Positions 1-7,495 are shown, counted from the stretch's first letter. The stretch: DNA of 14,614 nt from CAZTZY01 sp964617765 (GCA_964617765.1 CAZTZY010000072.1:1-14614), one strand, 5' to 3'. The notes: a model not told the origin generated them from the sequence alone. A program made the numbers and translations.

Positions 1-1029
1 CAGCGTTTCACGGTAGAGGTTAAGCAGTTCTTTCTCATGTTGGCGACGTACATTCATATCAAGGCCGGTGATCATCATATAGGTAATGTCATGGCACCAT
101 GGTCCCCTTACAATCAGTTGCCAGTCTAACAATCCGCCTTTGCCATCGGGCAATACATAGGTGTTGCCAATATGGGTGTCGCCGTGTAATAAGGTATGCG
201 GTTGCTGGTAGATAAGGTGCTGTGATTTCCACATCGCCTGCCAAAGCTGGTCTACGGTACGATTTAACGGAGCCAGTATATTCTGTTTGAAGGTGTTGGT
301 TTCTACCTGATTGCGGATAATATTCAGGCCAATAGAATCAAATACCGGAAACATACCTCCTTCATAGGTTTTGGGCAGCCAATTCAGGTCGCCATCCAGG
401 CGTGGGCTTTGCCAGAAGTGGGCATGTAGTTTCGCCAGGTTTTCTATCAAGCTGCGCATCTCATCAAGGCTTACACCATCAATAGCGTTAGGGAAACGCG
501 CCGACCGCAGACCCAAATCTTCCATTAAAATACCAAACTGGCCATCATGTTCATTCATCACGCTGGCATAACAATCCGGCGCTTCTATATCTAACTCTTT
601 TCTCAGTTTATCGTAGAAGTTTACTTCATTACGGTACATAGCTTCCGGGGCGTGTGGGAAATACCGTTGGTAAATGTTGATCAATGTGAAAATAAACGGC
701 GCGGATAAACGGCCCAGTAACGGAACTTTTTCCAGCGCATTAACGACCCTGGCGGTGCCCATAATCATGGGCATGCCGAAGCGCAAAAAGCGGTGTAGCA
801 ATATCGTTTTCAGTTTCATATTTTCAGGTATGCCCGCTAGATTCGAACCTGCTTTATACTGCAATTTCAAACCTACGCGATCAGCAGTGGAAGCCAGGCC
901 ATCACCGCATTGGGCATGTTCGGTAATCTCGACTTTTTCAACAATGATTCCCGGTTGTTTTTTTGACAGCAGTGCGGTCATCACTTCGGGCGTCAATTGG
1001 TCAATGTTCGATGGTATGGCTGTCATCAT
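1..1029 (-). CDS. Phosphotransferase, APH/ecdysteroid-kinase-like family (3' end missing)
   Basis: The frame is open for 343 codons from ATG at 1029 to the window edge, so the C-terminus lies outside. AGAGGA sits just upstream of the start; a second ATG follows at 1026. The protein has the kinase-like fold signature of aminoglycoside phosphotransferases and the ecdysteroid-kinase-like (EcKL) group: an ED pair at 160-161 (LMEDL), an LHAHFW helix near 201-206, the Brenner catalytic loop LLHGDTHIGN (catalytic Asp284, Asn289) and the metal-binding LLDWQ (Asp302). Such enzymes phosphorylate hydroxyls of small molecules with ATP in the cytoplasm. The substrate cannot be read from sequence, and antibiotic resistance should not be assumed, because most environmental members with this E..FY..L/LA.LHA.FW pattern are uncharacterised. 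It diverges from a TetR gene, its likely regulator. Confidence 0.85.
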   Translation of the reverse strand, partial: MMTAIPSNIDQLTPEVMTALLSKKQPGIIVEKVEITEHAQCGDGLASTADRVGLKLQYKAGSNLAGIPENMKLKTILLHRFLRFGMPMIMGTARVVNALEKVPLLGRLSAPFIFTLINIYQRYFPHAPEAMYRNEVNFYDKLRKELDIEAPDCYASVMNEHDGQFGILMEDLGLRSARFPNAIDGVSLDEMRSLIENLAKLHAHFWQSPRLDGDLNWLPKTYEGGMFPVFDSIGLNIIRNQVETNTFKQNILAPLNRTVDQLWQAMWKSQHLIYQQPHTLLHGDTHIGNTYVLPDGKGGLLDWQLIVRGPWCHDITYMMITGLDMNVRRQHEKELLNLYRETL

Positions 1030-1129
1030 TGCATCCTCTTATTGGTTAATAGTGGTCAATTGGCTGGCTTTTTGCCCGATGCCCGACCCGTGTTACATGT
1101 CATGTAGTCAAAGAATCACTTACGCACAC

Positions 1130-1191
1130 TATGACACAAATATACACTATGCGTCACGCGCATATGGCACAAAATATAAATATGCGCCATA
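1130..1191. promoter_or_regulatory. Repeated TATG half-sites in the phosphotransferase/TetR divergent spacer
   Basis: Two 27-bp units at 1130-1156 and 1163-1189 match at about 19 of 27 positions with a 33-bp period. Each begins TATGRCACAAA and ends ATATGCG or CTATGCG. Inside them, TATGCG (1148-1153) is inverted as CGCATA (1159-1164), and GCGCATA (1158-1164) is inverted again as TATGCGC (1181-1187). A separate 11-bp palindrome, ACATGTCATGT, lies at 1095-1105. This pattern between a TetR gene and a divergent enzyme gene suggests a multi-site operator that represses both. AT-rich hexamers that could serve as -10 boxes (for example TATAAA at 1175-1180) fall within the array. The operator role is inferred. 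Confidence 0.5.
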
Positions 1192-1253
1192 ATTTATGGA
1201 GAATAATTAATCCAGGCGCTCAAAATGTGTTCAAAAACAAGGATTCAGGGACT

Positions 1254-1850
1254 ATGAACCAATTTCGCTGGGGTGGAAAAACCCGTCAGGACAGTCAGGA
1301 TGTCGGGCGTGATCGCATCCTGGCAGCTGCGAGAATTTGCTTTGAAAAACTAGGGGTTGAGGCCACTAATCTGGAAGATATTGCCCGCGAAGCACAGATT
1401 TCCAGGCGTACTGTTTATCGCTATTTCAAGAATCTGGAAAACATCATCCAGACAGTGGTGGAAGAACAGGGCCTGGTGTTTTTGGCGCAAATGCAGGTGG
1501 AATTAGGGCAGCATAAAGAGCCATTTGCTGAGATGCTGAAACATTACATGATGTATCTGGTTAAATATGGGCCTGAAGCCCCAGGACATCAATTAATCCT
1601 TAAAAAAACCCATGTTGCGAAGGTGAGCCATTATTATTTTTCGTCAAAAGCACTCTATGATTTTCTGGCTCTGCTTACGCAACAGCCATTTGAGGCAGCT
1701 CAACAGTGTGGAGAGATTCGTGCTGATATCGAATTCAAGCCATTGATGGAGTACGTTGGTCGCATGGTATTTTCATTTATCCAGTTTCCGGTAGAAGAAA
1801 AGCATATGAAAACGCAAATAGAACATTTTCTGTTAGCGGCGTTGAAATAA
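1254..1850 (+). CDS. TetR/AcrR-family transcriptional regulator
   Basis: 198 aa from the ATG at 1254. An in-frame ATG at 1131 would add 41 residues that do not look like protein and would run through the repeated operator sites, so the shorter start is preferred; AAGGA and AGGG lie just upstream. The N-terminal helix-turn-helix spans about residues 17-65 (RDRILAAARICFEKLG, then LEDIAREAQISRRTVYRYF, the classic TetR recognition helix ending YRYF). The rest is the helical ligand-binding and dimerisation domain, whose ligand is unknown. It probably represses itself and the divergent phosphotransferase. The gene ends 88 bp before the convergent acyltransferase, and no strong terminator hairpin was seen there. 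Confidence 0.93.
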   Translation: MNQFRWGGKTRQDSQDVGRDRILAAARICFEKLGVEATNLEDIAREAQISRRTVYRYFKNLENIIQTVVEEQGLVFLAQMQVELGQHKEPFAEMLKHYMMYLVKYGPEAPGHQLILKKTHVAKVSHYYFSSKALYDFLALLTQQPFEAAQQCGEIRADIEFKPLMEYVGRMVFSFIQFPVEEKHMKTQIEHFLLAALK

Positions 1851-1938
1851 TGTCGTGTTTTTATTTCTTTAGGTTATCTCTGAAATAGTGTTTCGTTGAC
1901 TTCCAGTGCAGAAACAGAAACCCTGCAGTTGACGAATA

Positions 1939-2865
1939 TTATTTGCGCTTCGGAACATCATAAAACTTCGGGTCATCATGATGTGGTCGAGTCTTAAAAC
2001 GCCGGTGTACCCACATATATTGCTCTGGGGCAAAACGGATAGCGTCTTCAATCACCTGGTTCAGCAGCGTGGCATTGGCTACATTATCATCGCCCAGTTG
2101 TTCGCCAAACGGATCGGTGATACGCATCAGGTAGCGCATATTTTTGCCTTCGCCAATACGGTAATGGCTAAAATATAACGGTTTGGCTTTGGTGAGTTTC
2201 AGTATGCTGCCAATGGTATTGATGGTGGCGGCCTGATGGCCAAAAAACGGTGCAAATACGGAATGTTTGCGGCCAAAATCCTGGTCGGAGGCATACCACA
2301 TGGCGCGACCCGATTTAACCAGTTTTATCAAGCGGCGCATTTCAGTTTTTTCGACCATGTTGGTAAAACGTTTCAGGCGGTATTGCAGGATGCAATGGTC
2401 AAATACGGCGTTGCTCTGTTTTTGGTAGGAAGAATCCACATCGATTTTCAGCCGCAAAAGGCGACCCGCTAAATCCAGGGTGGTAAAATGTGAACCAATC
2501 AGTAATACCCCACGACCATTTTTTTGTGCGGCTTCAATCAGTTCGAGGCCTTCATAATCGACACGAGAAAGCAAGTCTTCATCTTTTGCCCACCAGCTAT
2601 AGGCTGTTTCCAGCATGCCGATTACTGATGAAATAATCACTTTTTTACTGAGTTGTTGTTTTTGTTCAGCTGTTAACTCGGGAAAACACAGATCAATATT
2701 CACTTCAGTGATATGTCTGCGTCTTTTTAGCAGATGGTAAAGTAACGTGCCAACGATTTGCCCGATCTCTAACAGCCACGATAAGGGTAACAGTGCCAGC
2801 AAGCGTAAAAACGCAATCGCTATCCAGGCTGGCCAGTGTTTGGGATGGCATAACGCTGTATTCAT
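1939..2865 (-). CDS. LpxL/HtrB-type lipid A acyltransferase (second of tandem pair)
   Basis: 308 aa. Membrane-associated LPLAT-family enzyme that, in characterised members, moves a secondary acyl chain from acyl-ACP to a lipid A precursor at the inner face of the inner membrane. The N-terminus has a hydrophobic segment (about 15-45) followed by a basic KRRRH stretch. The acyltransferase HX4D motif is HFTTLD (His126, Asp131); the conserved YASDQDFG segment and the C-terminal WVHRRFKTRP box are also typical. Its ATG overlaps the stop of the upstream paralogue (ATGA), so the two are translationally coupled. Which chain length or position it serves (LpxL, LpxM or LpxP role) cannot be told from sequence. 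It may also act on another lipid, such as an ornithine or aryl-polyene-type lipid. Confidence 0.9.
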   Translation of the reverse strand: MNTALCHPKHWPAWIAIAFLRLLALLPLSWLLEIGQIVGTLLYHLLKRRRHITEVNIDLCFPELTAEQKQQLSKKVIISSVIGMLETAYSWWAKDEDLLSRVDYEGLELIEAAQKNGRGVLLIGSHFTTLDLAGRLLRLKIDVDSSYQKQSNAVFDHCILQYRLKRFTNMVEKTEMRRLIKLVKSGRAMWYASDQDFGRKHSVFAPFFGHQAATINTIGSILKLTKAKPLYFSHYRIGEGKNMRYLMRITDPFGEQLGDDNVANATLLNQVIEDAIRFAPEQYMWVHRRFKTRPHHDDPKFYDVPKRK

Positions 2866-3809
2866 AAATCCATCGGCTTCTTTTTCTTTTTACGGATAGT
2901 ATAGGGTTTTGGCATGCCGGGTTGTGGCTGCGAACGAAAACGCTCGTGTACCCACAAGTATTGCTCCGGGTGTTCACGAATCACATCGGCAATGGCCTGG
3001 TTAAGCAAGGTGGCATTATGGATGTCATCATCGTTAAAGCCATCATGGAAAGGGTCGTGAATGCGGGCACGATAAACCGTTTGGCCATTTTCCTCGATGC
3101 GGAAGTGGCTGTAAAACAAGGGTTTGGCGCCAGTCATTTTCAGCAGTTTGCCAACGGTGGTTAACGTGGCTGCCGGATGATGAAAAAACGGTACAAATAC
3201 ACAACCCTGACGACCAAAATCCTGGTCGGGTGCATACCATACCACACGGCCTTTTTTCAGGTTCTTGACCATATTCCGCATCGCATTTTTTTCAATGAGA
3301 TGCGTGAAAGAACGTTTGCGGGCCTGGTTGATGCAGTAATCAAAGGCCTTGTTTCTCTGGTCCTTGTAGGTGATATCAAGATCCACATGCATGCCAATGA
3401 CACGGCCTGCCAAATCGAGAGTGGTGTAATGGGCGCCAATCAACAACACGCCGCGACCGTTTTTTTGCGCTTCATCCAGCAACTCAAAACCCTCAATGCG
3501 CGAGTGCTCAAGGATGGCTTTATCAGATGCCCACCAGCTAAAGGCAGTTTCAATAATGCCCTGAGTAGTGGCCATCATATTGTCATCAACCAGTTGTGCT
3601 TGTTGTACGGCAGTTAATTCAGGAAAGCAAAGGGCAATATTCACCTCGGCATTATGACGACGGCGCTTGAAGGTTTTGGCGAATGCGCGCCCTGATGAGC
3701 GGCCCAGCATTTGCTGGACAGAAAAAGGTAAAAAAACGATACATCGCAATAGCAATAATGCCAGCCAGGTTGGCCAATAGCGGGGATGGAAAGGATAATC
3801 AGGCATCAT
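2862..3809 (-). CDS. LpxL/HtrB-type lipid A acyltransferase (first of tandem pair)
   Basis: 315 aa and similar to the next gene along its whole length, pointing to tandem duplication. It has an N-terminal hydrophobic segment (about 14-32), basic KRRRH near 48-52, the HX4D motif HYTTLD (His127, Asp132), the YAPDQDFG segment and the C-terminal WVHERFRSQP box. It ends in an unusually lysine-rich tail (RKKKKKPMDL) absent from the paralogue. Two ATG codons are adjacent at 3809 and 3806, and no strong Shine-Dalgarno precedes them. A good sigma-70 -10 (TATACT) lies 27-32 bp upstream. Expected role: late acylation of lipid A, or an acyl transfer with shifted specificity in one of the two copies. Confidence 0.9.
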   Translation of the reverse strand: MMPDYPFHPRYWPTWLALLLLRCIVFLPFSVQQMLGRSSGRAFAKTFKRRRHNAEVNIALCFPELTAVQQAQLVDDNMMATTQGIIETAFSWWASDKAILEHSRIEGFELLDEAQKNGRGVLLIGAHYTTLDLAGRVIGMHVDLDITYKDQRNKAFDYCINQARKRSFTHLIEKNAMRNMVKNLKKGRVVWYAPDQDFGRQGCVFVPFFHHPAATLTTVGKLLKMTGAKPLFYSHFRIEENGQTVYRARIHDPFHDGFNDDDIHNATLLNQAIADVIREHPEQYLWVHERFRSQPQPGMPKPYTIRKKKKKPMDL

Positions 3810-3835
3810 TGGGTATCAATAAAAAAGATAATCCG

Positions 3836-3864
3836 AGTATAGCGATTGCCCTGTGGTTTATTAA
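3836..3864 (-). promoter_or_regulatory. Predicted sigma-70 promoter for the acyltransferase pair
   Basis: Read on the minus strand, TATACT (3841-3836, 5 of 6 to consensus) is preceded at exactly 17 bp by TTAATA (3864-3859, 4 of 6). It would start transcripts about 20 bases before the ATG at 3809. Seen by eye; no score was calculated. Confidence 0.5.
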
Positions 3865-3915
3865 GTCTTTGTTATGGGTGTTGAATAGGGCTGCCATATT
3901 TACCAGTCTGTGTAT

Positions 3916-4368
3916 TTATGATTTTAGGGCAATGGCTGCCTGTTTCGTGCGAATAAAATCAGCATGAGTAACGTACAATAAATCGGCCATTTTACGGATC
4001 ATGGATTCTTCATATTTGTTGAGTTCATCATCAGCATAGGCGAGTTGCCATAACGATTCTATCAATTGGCATTTTAATTCGTAGGCATAGTTATCGTTGA
4101 TCAGGCGTGTGAACTGGTAAAGGTCGTGCGCATTATCCACTTCTTTTTCAGCCATTTTTACCAGATGATCAATTTGCTCCTTATCGATATGCCAGACTTT
4201 TTCCAGTAAATGCACCAGTTTGGTTTTTTCGGTTTTGGTAACATCTTCATCAATGTAAATTAACTCAATCATTAATGCCGCTGCAGCCAGATGCATAGTG
4301 TCATCACTTTTTTTCTCGGGCTGTTGTTGTAACGATTGGGTGAAAAATTGTTGTATGGCTTTAATCAT
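3916..4368 (-). CDS. TerB-like domain protein
   Basis: 150 aa, all-helical and soluble. It shows the internal two-fold acidic pattern of TerB-type domains: IDEDVTKTE (residues 39-47) and ADDELNKYE (112-120), each followed by an amphipathic helix. TerB domains are linked to metal binding and to tellurite and other stress responses, but stand-alone TerB-like proteins of this size have no fixed function, so tellurite resistance should not be inferred. It starts 6 bp after the stop of the upstream gene with no clear Shine-Dalgarno, so translation is probably coupled. The spacer up to the acyltransferase gene downstream (3810-3915) contains the acyltransferase promoter rather than an obvious terminator. 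Confidence 0.8.
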   Translation of the reverse strand: MIKAIQQFFTQSLQQQPEKKSDDTMHLAAAALMIELIYIDEDVTKTEKTKLVHLLEKVWHIDKEQIDHLVKMAEKEVDNAHDLYQFTRLINDNYAYELKCQLIESLWQLAYADDELNKYEESMIRKMADLLYVTHADFIRTKQAAIALKS

Positions 4369-4374
4369 GATGTA

Positions 4375-4854
4375 TTAATTCAGTCGTTGATATTCAGTGG
4401 AAAGGGCTTGCAGGATATCGGGTACTTCTTCCGATGCCTCGGCAATGTGTGCCAGTGCATCGGCATTTTTGTCGTAAAGGGCAATGTTGATCAGGCCCTG
4501 GTTCATGGCATTTTCAAAGATAGGTAAAATGCCAATAATCTTTTGTTTAATGATGCCGCGCTCAAGCGGGTGATTTGAGCCTTCTGATGCCATGCGATAA
4601 ATCGATAAGGTAAAAATATGCATCACCACTTCTTCAACGGTATGTCCGTGAATGAGGTGATCAACGGCATGCCGCAGTAAAGTGGAATCGGTTAGATGAT
4701 TAACTGGAACCGCTTCGGCCATCAGTAGCACAAATTGCTGTAATGCAGGAATGGGCAGGCGGTTGAATTCTGCTTCAGGATATTCCGCTTTGGCCAGACT
4801 GATCATGGCAATGGCCAAATGCTGTAATTGTTGTTTATTGATAGTATGGGTCAT
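4375..4854 (-). CDS. Hypothetical helical protein upstream of the TerB-like gene
   Basis: 159 aa; the family is not recognised. The sequence is almost all amphipathic helix, with no signal peptide, membrane segment, cysteine cluster or evident catalytic motif. Leucine-, isoleucine- and histidine-rich stretches (such as LRHAVDHLIHGHTVEEVVMHIF near 60-80) suggest a compact helical fold, possibly itself a diverged TerB-like or tandem-helical domain; this is only an impression. The ATG at 4854 has a weak ribosome site. The 6-bp gap to the TerB-like gene suggests the two products work together. Confidence 0.75.
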   Translation of the reverse strand: MTHTINKQQLQHLAIAMISLAKAEYPEAEFNRLPIPALQQFVLLMAEAVPVNHLTDSTLLRHAVDHLIHGHTVEEVVMHIFTLSIYRMASEGSNHPLERGIIKQKIIGILPIFENAMNQGLINIALYDKNADALAHIAEASEEVPDILQALSTEYQRLN

Positions 4855-4915
4855 GGGTAAAATCTGCTATAAGTTCGTCAGGTATTTTGCCACGAGAGCG
4901 TATTTTGAACAATTG

Positions 4916-4939
4916 ATTATCCTGAACTTGCCGGATAAT
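4916..4939. repeat. Inverted repeat in a divergent promoter spacer
   Basis: ATTATCC (4916-4922) and GGATAAT (4933-4939) are exact 7-bp arms around a 10-bp loop, centred in the 106-bp spacer between two divergent genes. GATAAT (4934-4939) could also be a -10 hexamer for the rightward gene. It may be a regulator site; no neighbouring gene encodes an obvious cognate regulator. Confidence 0.3.
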
Positions 4940-4960
4940 AGAAACTGAAAGGGCGTAAAT

Positions 4961-5938
4961 GTGATTGTTGTAGAAAAATGGCGCGAGTTGACGCTGCCTG
5001 TAGCTGAAGCCGGCAATGTTTTGTATGCCGATGAGCGGTATTCAGGCCATTTAAGCGCAGCCAGCGGTATGGTTATCGTGGGTACACAGTTATATGTGGT
5101 TGCAGATGACGAGCTGCATTTGGGGCTATTTTCCTTGCTGGATAAAGAGCCAGGCCAATGCCTGAAAGTGTTTGCCGGTGAATTGCCATCAAAAAAGAAG
5201 GCCCGCAAAAAACACAAGCCTGATCTGGAAACTCTGACCTTGTTACCGGCAATGCCGGATTTCCCGGAGGGCGCATTGCTGGCGCTGGGGTCAGGTTCAA
5301 AACCCAATCGGCAAAGAGCTATTCTTCTACCGTTAGATAAAAATGGCCACCCTGAAGAAAACATAATAACGTTGGATTTATCGCCATTATATACAGAGCT
5401 GCGTGAATATTTCCCCGACCTTAATATCGAGGGTGCATTGATAAGTCATCATCGTCTGGTATTAATGCAGCGTGGCAATCAGGCACAGCCGCAATCCGCA
5501 TTGATATATTGCCCGCTGGATCTTTTCATGCAGTTGGTAAATGGCCATGCCGTTAATTTTTCCGGGCGTTTAACTGTGAAGTTATATTCCTTGCCCAAGG
5601 TTGAGGGTGTGCCTTTATGTTTCACAGATGGAGCGCTTTTGGCTAACGGGGATATATTATTCAGTGCGGTTGCTGAAGGTACCGATGACAGTTATAACGA
5701 TGGTGTCTGTGTTGGTGCGGCGCTGGGCATCATCAGTGCTGATGGAAGCCTGGCATGTTGTGAGTTGTTGCAACATCCTCATAAGGTTGAAGGCGTGGCA
5801 ATCGCAAGCAACAGTAAGGGCTTGCAGGTTTTATTGGTGACTGATGCCGATGATGCCGCTATTCCTGCGGCATTATTGGCAGTCATTAATGCGGATGTTT
5901 TATTCACAGCGTCATCATTTTTTGCGCCCACTCGGTAA
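4961..5938 (+). CDS. Beta-propeller-like protein of unknown function (DUF6929-like)
   Basis: 325 aa from a GTG start; AAAGGG lies 7 bp upstream, which favours GTG over later ATGs. No signal peptide or membrane segment is visible. The protein is strand-rich, with recurring patterns such as GALLALGSGSKPNRQRAILL, LNIEGALISHHRLVLMQRGN and KVEGVAIASNSKGLQVLLVTDAD, which resemble blades of a propeller and the 'EG(A/V)' elements of SdiA-regulated/phytase-like proteins. From memory it fits the DUF6929 group. A basic stretch KKKARKKHK lies near residues 78-86. Function is unknown. Its last 35 bases overlap the 3' end of the convergent FMN reductase gene. Confidence 0.85.
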   Translation: MIVVEKWRELTLPVAEAGNVLYADERYSGHLSAASGMVIVGTQLYVVADDELHLGLFSLLDKEPGQCLKVFAGELPSKKKARKKHKPDLETLTLLPAMPDFPEGALLALGSGSKPNRQRAILLPLDKNGHPEENIITLDLSPLYTELREYFPDLNIEGALISHHRLVLMQRGNQAQPQSALIYCPLDLFMQLVNGHAVNFSGRLTVKLYSLPKVEGVPLCFTDGALLANGDILFSAVAEGTDDSYNDGVCVGAALGIISADGSLACCELLQHPHKVEGVAIASNSKGLQVLLVTDADDAAIPAALLAVINADVLFTASSFFAPTR

Positions 5939-6449
5939 AACCGTGAATATGGCGTTCCAGTCGCATTTTTGCCTGTTCATCCACCAGTTTTCCTTCCTTG
6001 ATTTTTTCATTGCACAAGCCCAGGCAAAAACTGATGCTGGGATAGATGACAGAGAGTGTTGAATCTAACACCTGTTTTAAATGGTGTTGCAGCAAATTGC
6101 CGCCATGGGCGCTGGGTGTGGCGCTTAACAGCGTAAAGGGCTTCCCTTTAAGTGGCGAATTGAAGGCCGGGCGTGAAGCCCAGTCAATCGCATTTTTCAA
6201 TACGGCAGGTATGCTGTGGTTAAATTCAGGGGATGCGATAATAATGGCATCGGCCCCAGACACCGCTTGTAAAAAATTCCTGACCTGCTGTGGTCGATGT
6301 TCACCCTCGAGGGCGGTACTGTAAAACGGCAGTTGCTCAATCGAAAAAGTCGAAAGTTGATGCTCAGTTAAATGGTGACTCGCTTCATCCAGTAATGTCT
6401 GGTTATAGCTGCCAGCACGAAAGCTGCCACATAAAAGAAGAATCTTCAT
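5904..6449 (-). CDS. NADPH-dependent FMN reductase (flavodoxin-like quinone/chromate reductase class)
   Basis: 181 aa. The flavodoxin-like fold is shown by the N-terminal phosphate-binding loop GSFRAGSYN (residues 8-16), the flavin-contact motif SPEFNHSIPAVLKNAIDWASRP (73-94, with the hallmark SPEYN/F-x5-P-x3-KNxIDW pattern) and HGG near 115-117. Relatives (ChrR/YieF, ArsH-type, azoreductase-like) move electrons from NAD(P)H through FMN to quinones, dyes or metals in the cytoplasm. AGAGGC lies 8 bp before the ATG, and the upstream pirin stop is 12 bp away, so the two form one operon. A role in quinone or oxidative-stress handling fits its neighbours. The true substrate is unknown. Confidence 0.92.
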   Translation of the reverse strand: MKILLLCGSFRAGSYNQTLLDEASHHLTEHQLSTFSIEQLPFYSTALEGEHRPQQVRNFLQAVSGADAIIIASPEFNHSIPAVLKNAIDWASRPAFNSPLKGKPFTLLSATPSAHGGNLLQHHLKQVLDSTLSVIYPSISFCLGLCNEKIKEGKLVDEQAKMRLERHIHGFTEWAQKMMTL

Positions 6450-6461
6450 GGTTGTTTGCCT

Positions 6462-7295
6462 CTAGTCGGTCAATGTGCCATTACGATAATCGTTAATGGC
6501 CTGTTCAATTTCCTGGTGTGTATTCATCACAAAGGGGCCGTAGTTAGCGATGGGTTCTTTTATCGGTTGGCCACTTAAAAACAGGCAATGCGTATCGCTT
6601 AATGCACGAATGGTCACTTCGCTGCCATTCTCCAGTTGTGCCATTTGGCCTTTGTGTATCGTGTTTTCGCAAGTAGACAGTTCACCGCCATAGTTATACA
6701 ACAACACATTATGTTCAGAGTCAGTGAGTAAGGTTATTTCGTTATTGGCCGGTAAATAAATATCAAAGTAGGAGGCTTGGGTGGCAATATTTTTGACCGC
6801 ACCTTCGATATTATCAAACGTACCCGCTATCACTTTTACATAGCCGCCATTATCCAGTTTTACCGTGGGTATGCTTTCGGGCGCAAATTCCTGATAACGC
6901 GCGGGTTGCATTTTATCCTTGGCAGGCAGGTTCACCCACAACTGGAATCCGTGCATCAAGCCTTCCTCTTGCTCAGGCATTTCGGCATGGATAACCCCTT
7001 TGCCGGCCGTCATCCATTGCACGCCGCCAGACACCAGCAAGCCTTCATTGCCCATATGATCGGTGTGGCGCATACGGCCTTCTAACATATAGGTAACAGT
7101 TTCAAAGCCGCGATGCGGATGTGGCGGAAAACCACCGATATAATCCGCAGCATCATCAGAAACAAATTCATCCAGCATCAGGAAAGGGTCAAGCAGGCCC
7201 ATATTGCCCCGTGGCGCAATACGGCTGATTTTTACACCATCACCATCTTGTGTGGGCTGGGTTTGCAGCGTGCGTAATACAGCTCTGCCGGTCAT
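6462..7295 (-). CDS. Pirin family protein
   Basis: 277 aa, bicupin. The metal ligands of the N-terminal cupin are present: HPHRGFET (His59, His61) and IHAEMPE (His103, Glu105), matching the Fe-binding His56, His58, His101 and Glu103 of human pirin. The spacing GGVQWMTAGKGVIHAE is the family signature. Bacterial pirins such as YhhW show quercetin 2,3-dioxygenase activity in vitro or act as redox-responsive partners; the physiological role is usually unclear. The start at 7295 is supported by GGAGG 7 bp upstream. It sits between doxX and the FMN reductase, a frequent combination in proteobacteria. The MITE-like element lies just upstream and may reduce read-through from doxX. Confidence 0.94.
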   Translation of the reverse strand: MTGRAVLRTLQTQPTQDGDGVKISRIAPRGNMGLLDPFLMLDEFVSDDAADYIGGFPPHPHRGFETVTYMLEGRMRHTDHMGNEGLLVSGGVQWMTAGKGVIHAEMPEQEEGLMHGFQLWVNLPAKDKMQPARYQEFAPESIPTVKLDNGGYVKVIAGTFDNIEGAVKNIATQASYFDIYLPANNEITLLTDSEHNVLLYNYGGELSTCENTIHKGQMAQLENGSEVTIRALSDTHCLFLSGQPIKEPIANYGPFVMNTHQEIEQAINDYRNGTLTD

Positions 7296-7324
7296 GATAA
7301 ACCTCCGTTAAAGGGTAAGTTGCT

Positions 7325-7468
7325 AGGGAACCTCTGAAAAACTAACTTGCTTGTTTTGACTGCGTTAAATTTGGCCGAAAAATGCTCATTTACTACGTGT
7401 AAACTCCGCTTTTTCAGCCAAATTTGCCTTGCCAAAACTGTGCCGTAAACGTTTTTCAGAGGTTCCCT
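7325..7468. mobile_element. MITE-like palindromic element, 144 bp
   Basis: The ends are perfect 18-bp inverted repeats: AGGGAACCTCTGAAAAAC (7325-7342) and its complement (7451-7468). Nested inside, the 16-bp arms 7367-7382 and 7410-7425 are complementary except at one position, so the whole element can fold into a long stem. It codes for nothing convincing (a 67-aa frame that runs through it is an artefact). No target-site duplication is clear: the bases outside are TTGCT and GTATA. It resembles non-autonomous elements mobilised by a transposase elsewhere in the genome. It lies in the gap between doxX and pirin and could act as an attenuator or RNA-processing site. Confidence 0.75.
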
Positions 7469-7495
7469 GTATATAATCTTGCGCGAATAAGACAT

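Noticed and set aside
1..1029. Aminoglycoside resistance determinant
   Set aside because: The catalytic motifs define the superfamily only; the sequence between them looks like environmental or EcKL-type kinases, not known resistance enzymes.
674..1192. 172-codon open frame on the plus strand
   Set aside because: It lies opposite the phosphotransferase gene, whose minus-strand translation carries clear catalytic motifs; the plus frame has no recognisable domain.
3916..4368. Tellurite resistance gene
   Set aside because: Only a TerB-like domain is present; none of the other ter genes are nearby, so a tellurite function is not supported.
5604..5840. Plus-strand frame inside the propeller-like gene
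   Set aside because: It is an out-of-frame shadow of the longer, well-started gene.
7292..7495. 67-codon frame just before pirin
   Set aside because: It is almost entirely the MITE-like element and has no protein-like features.
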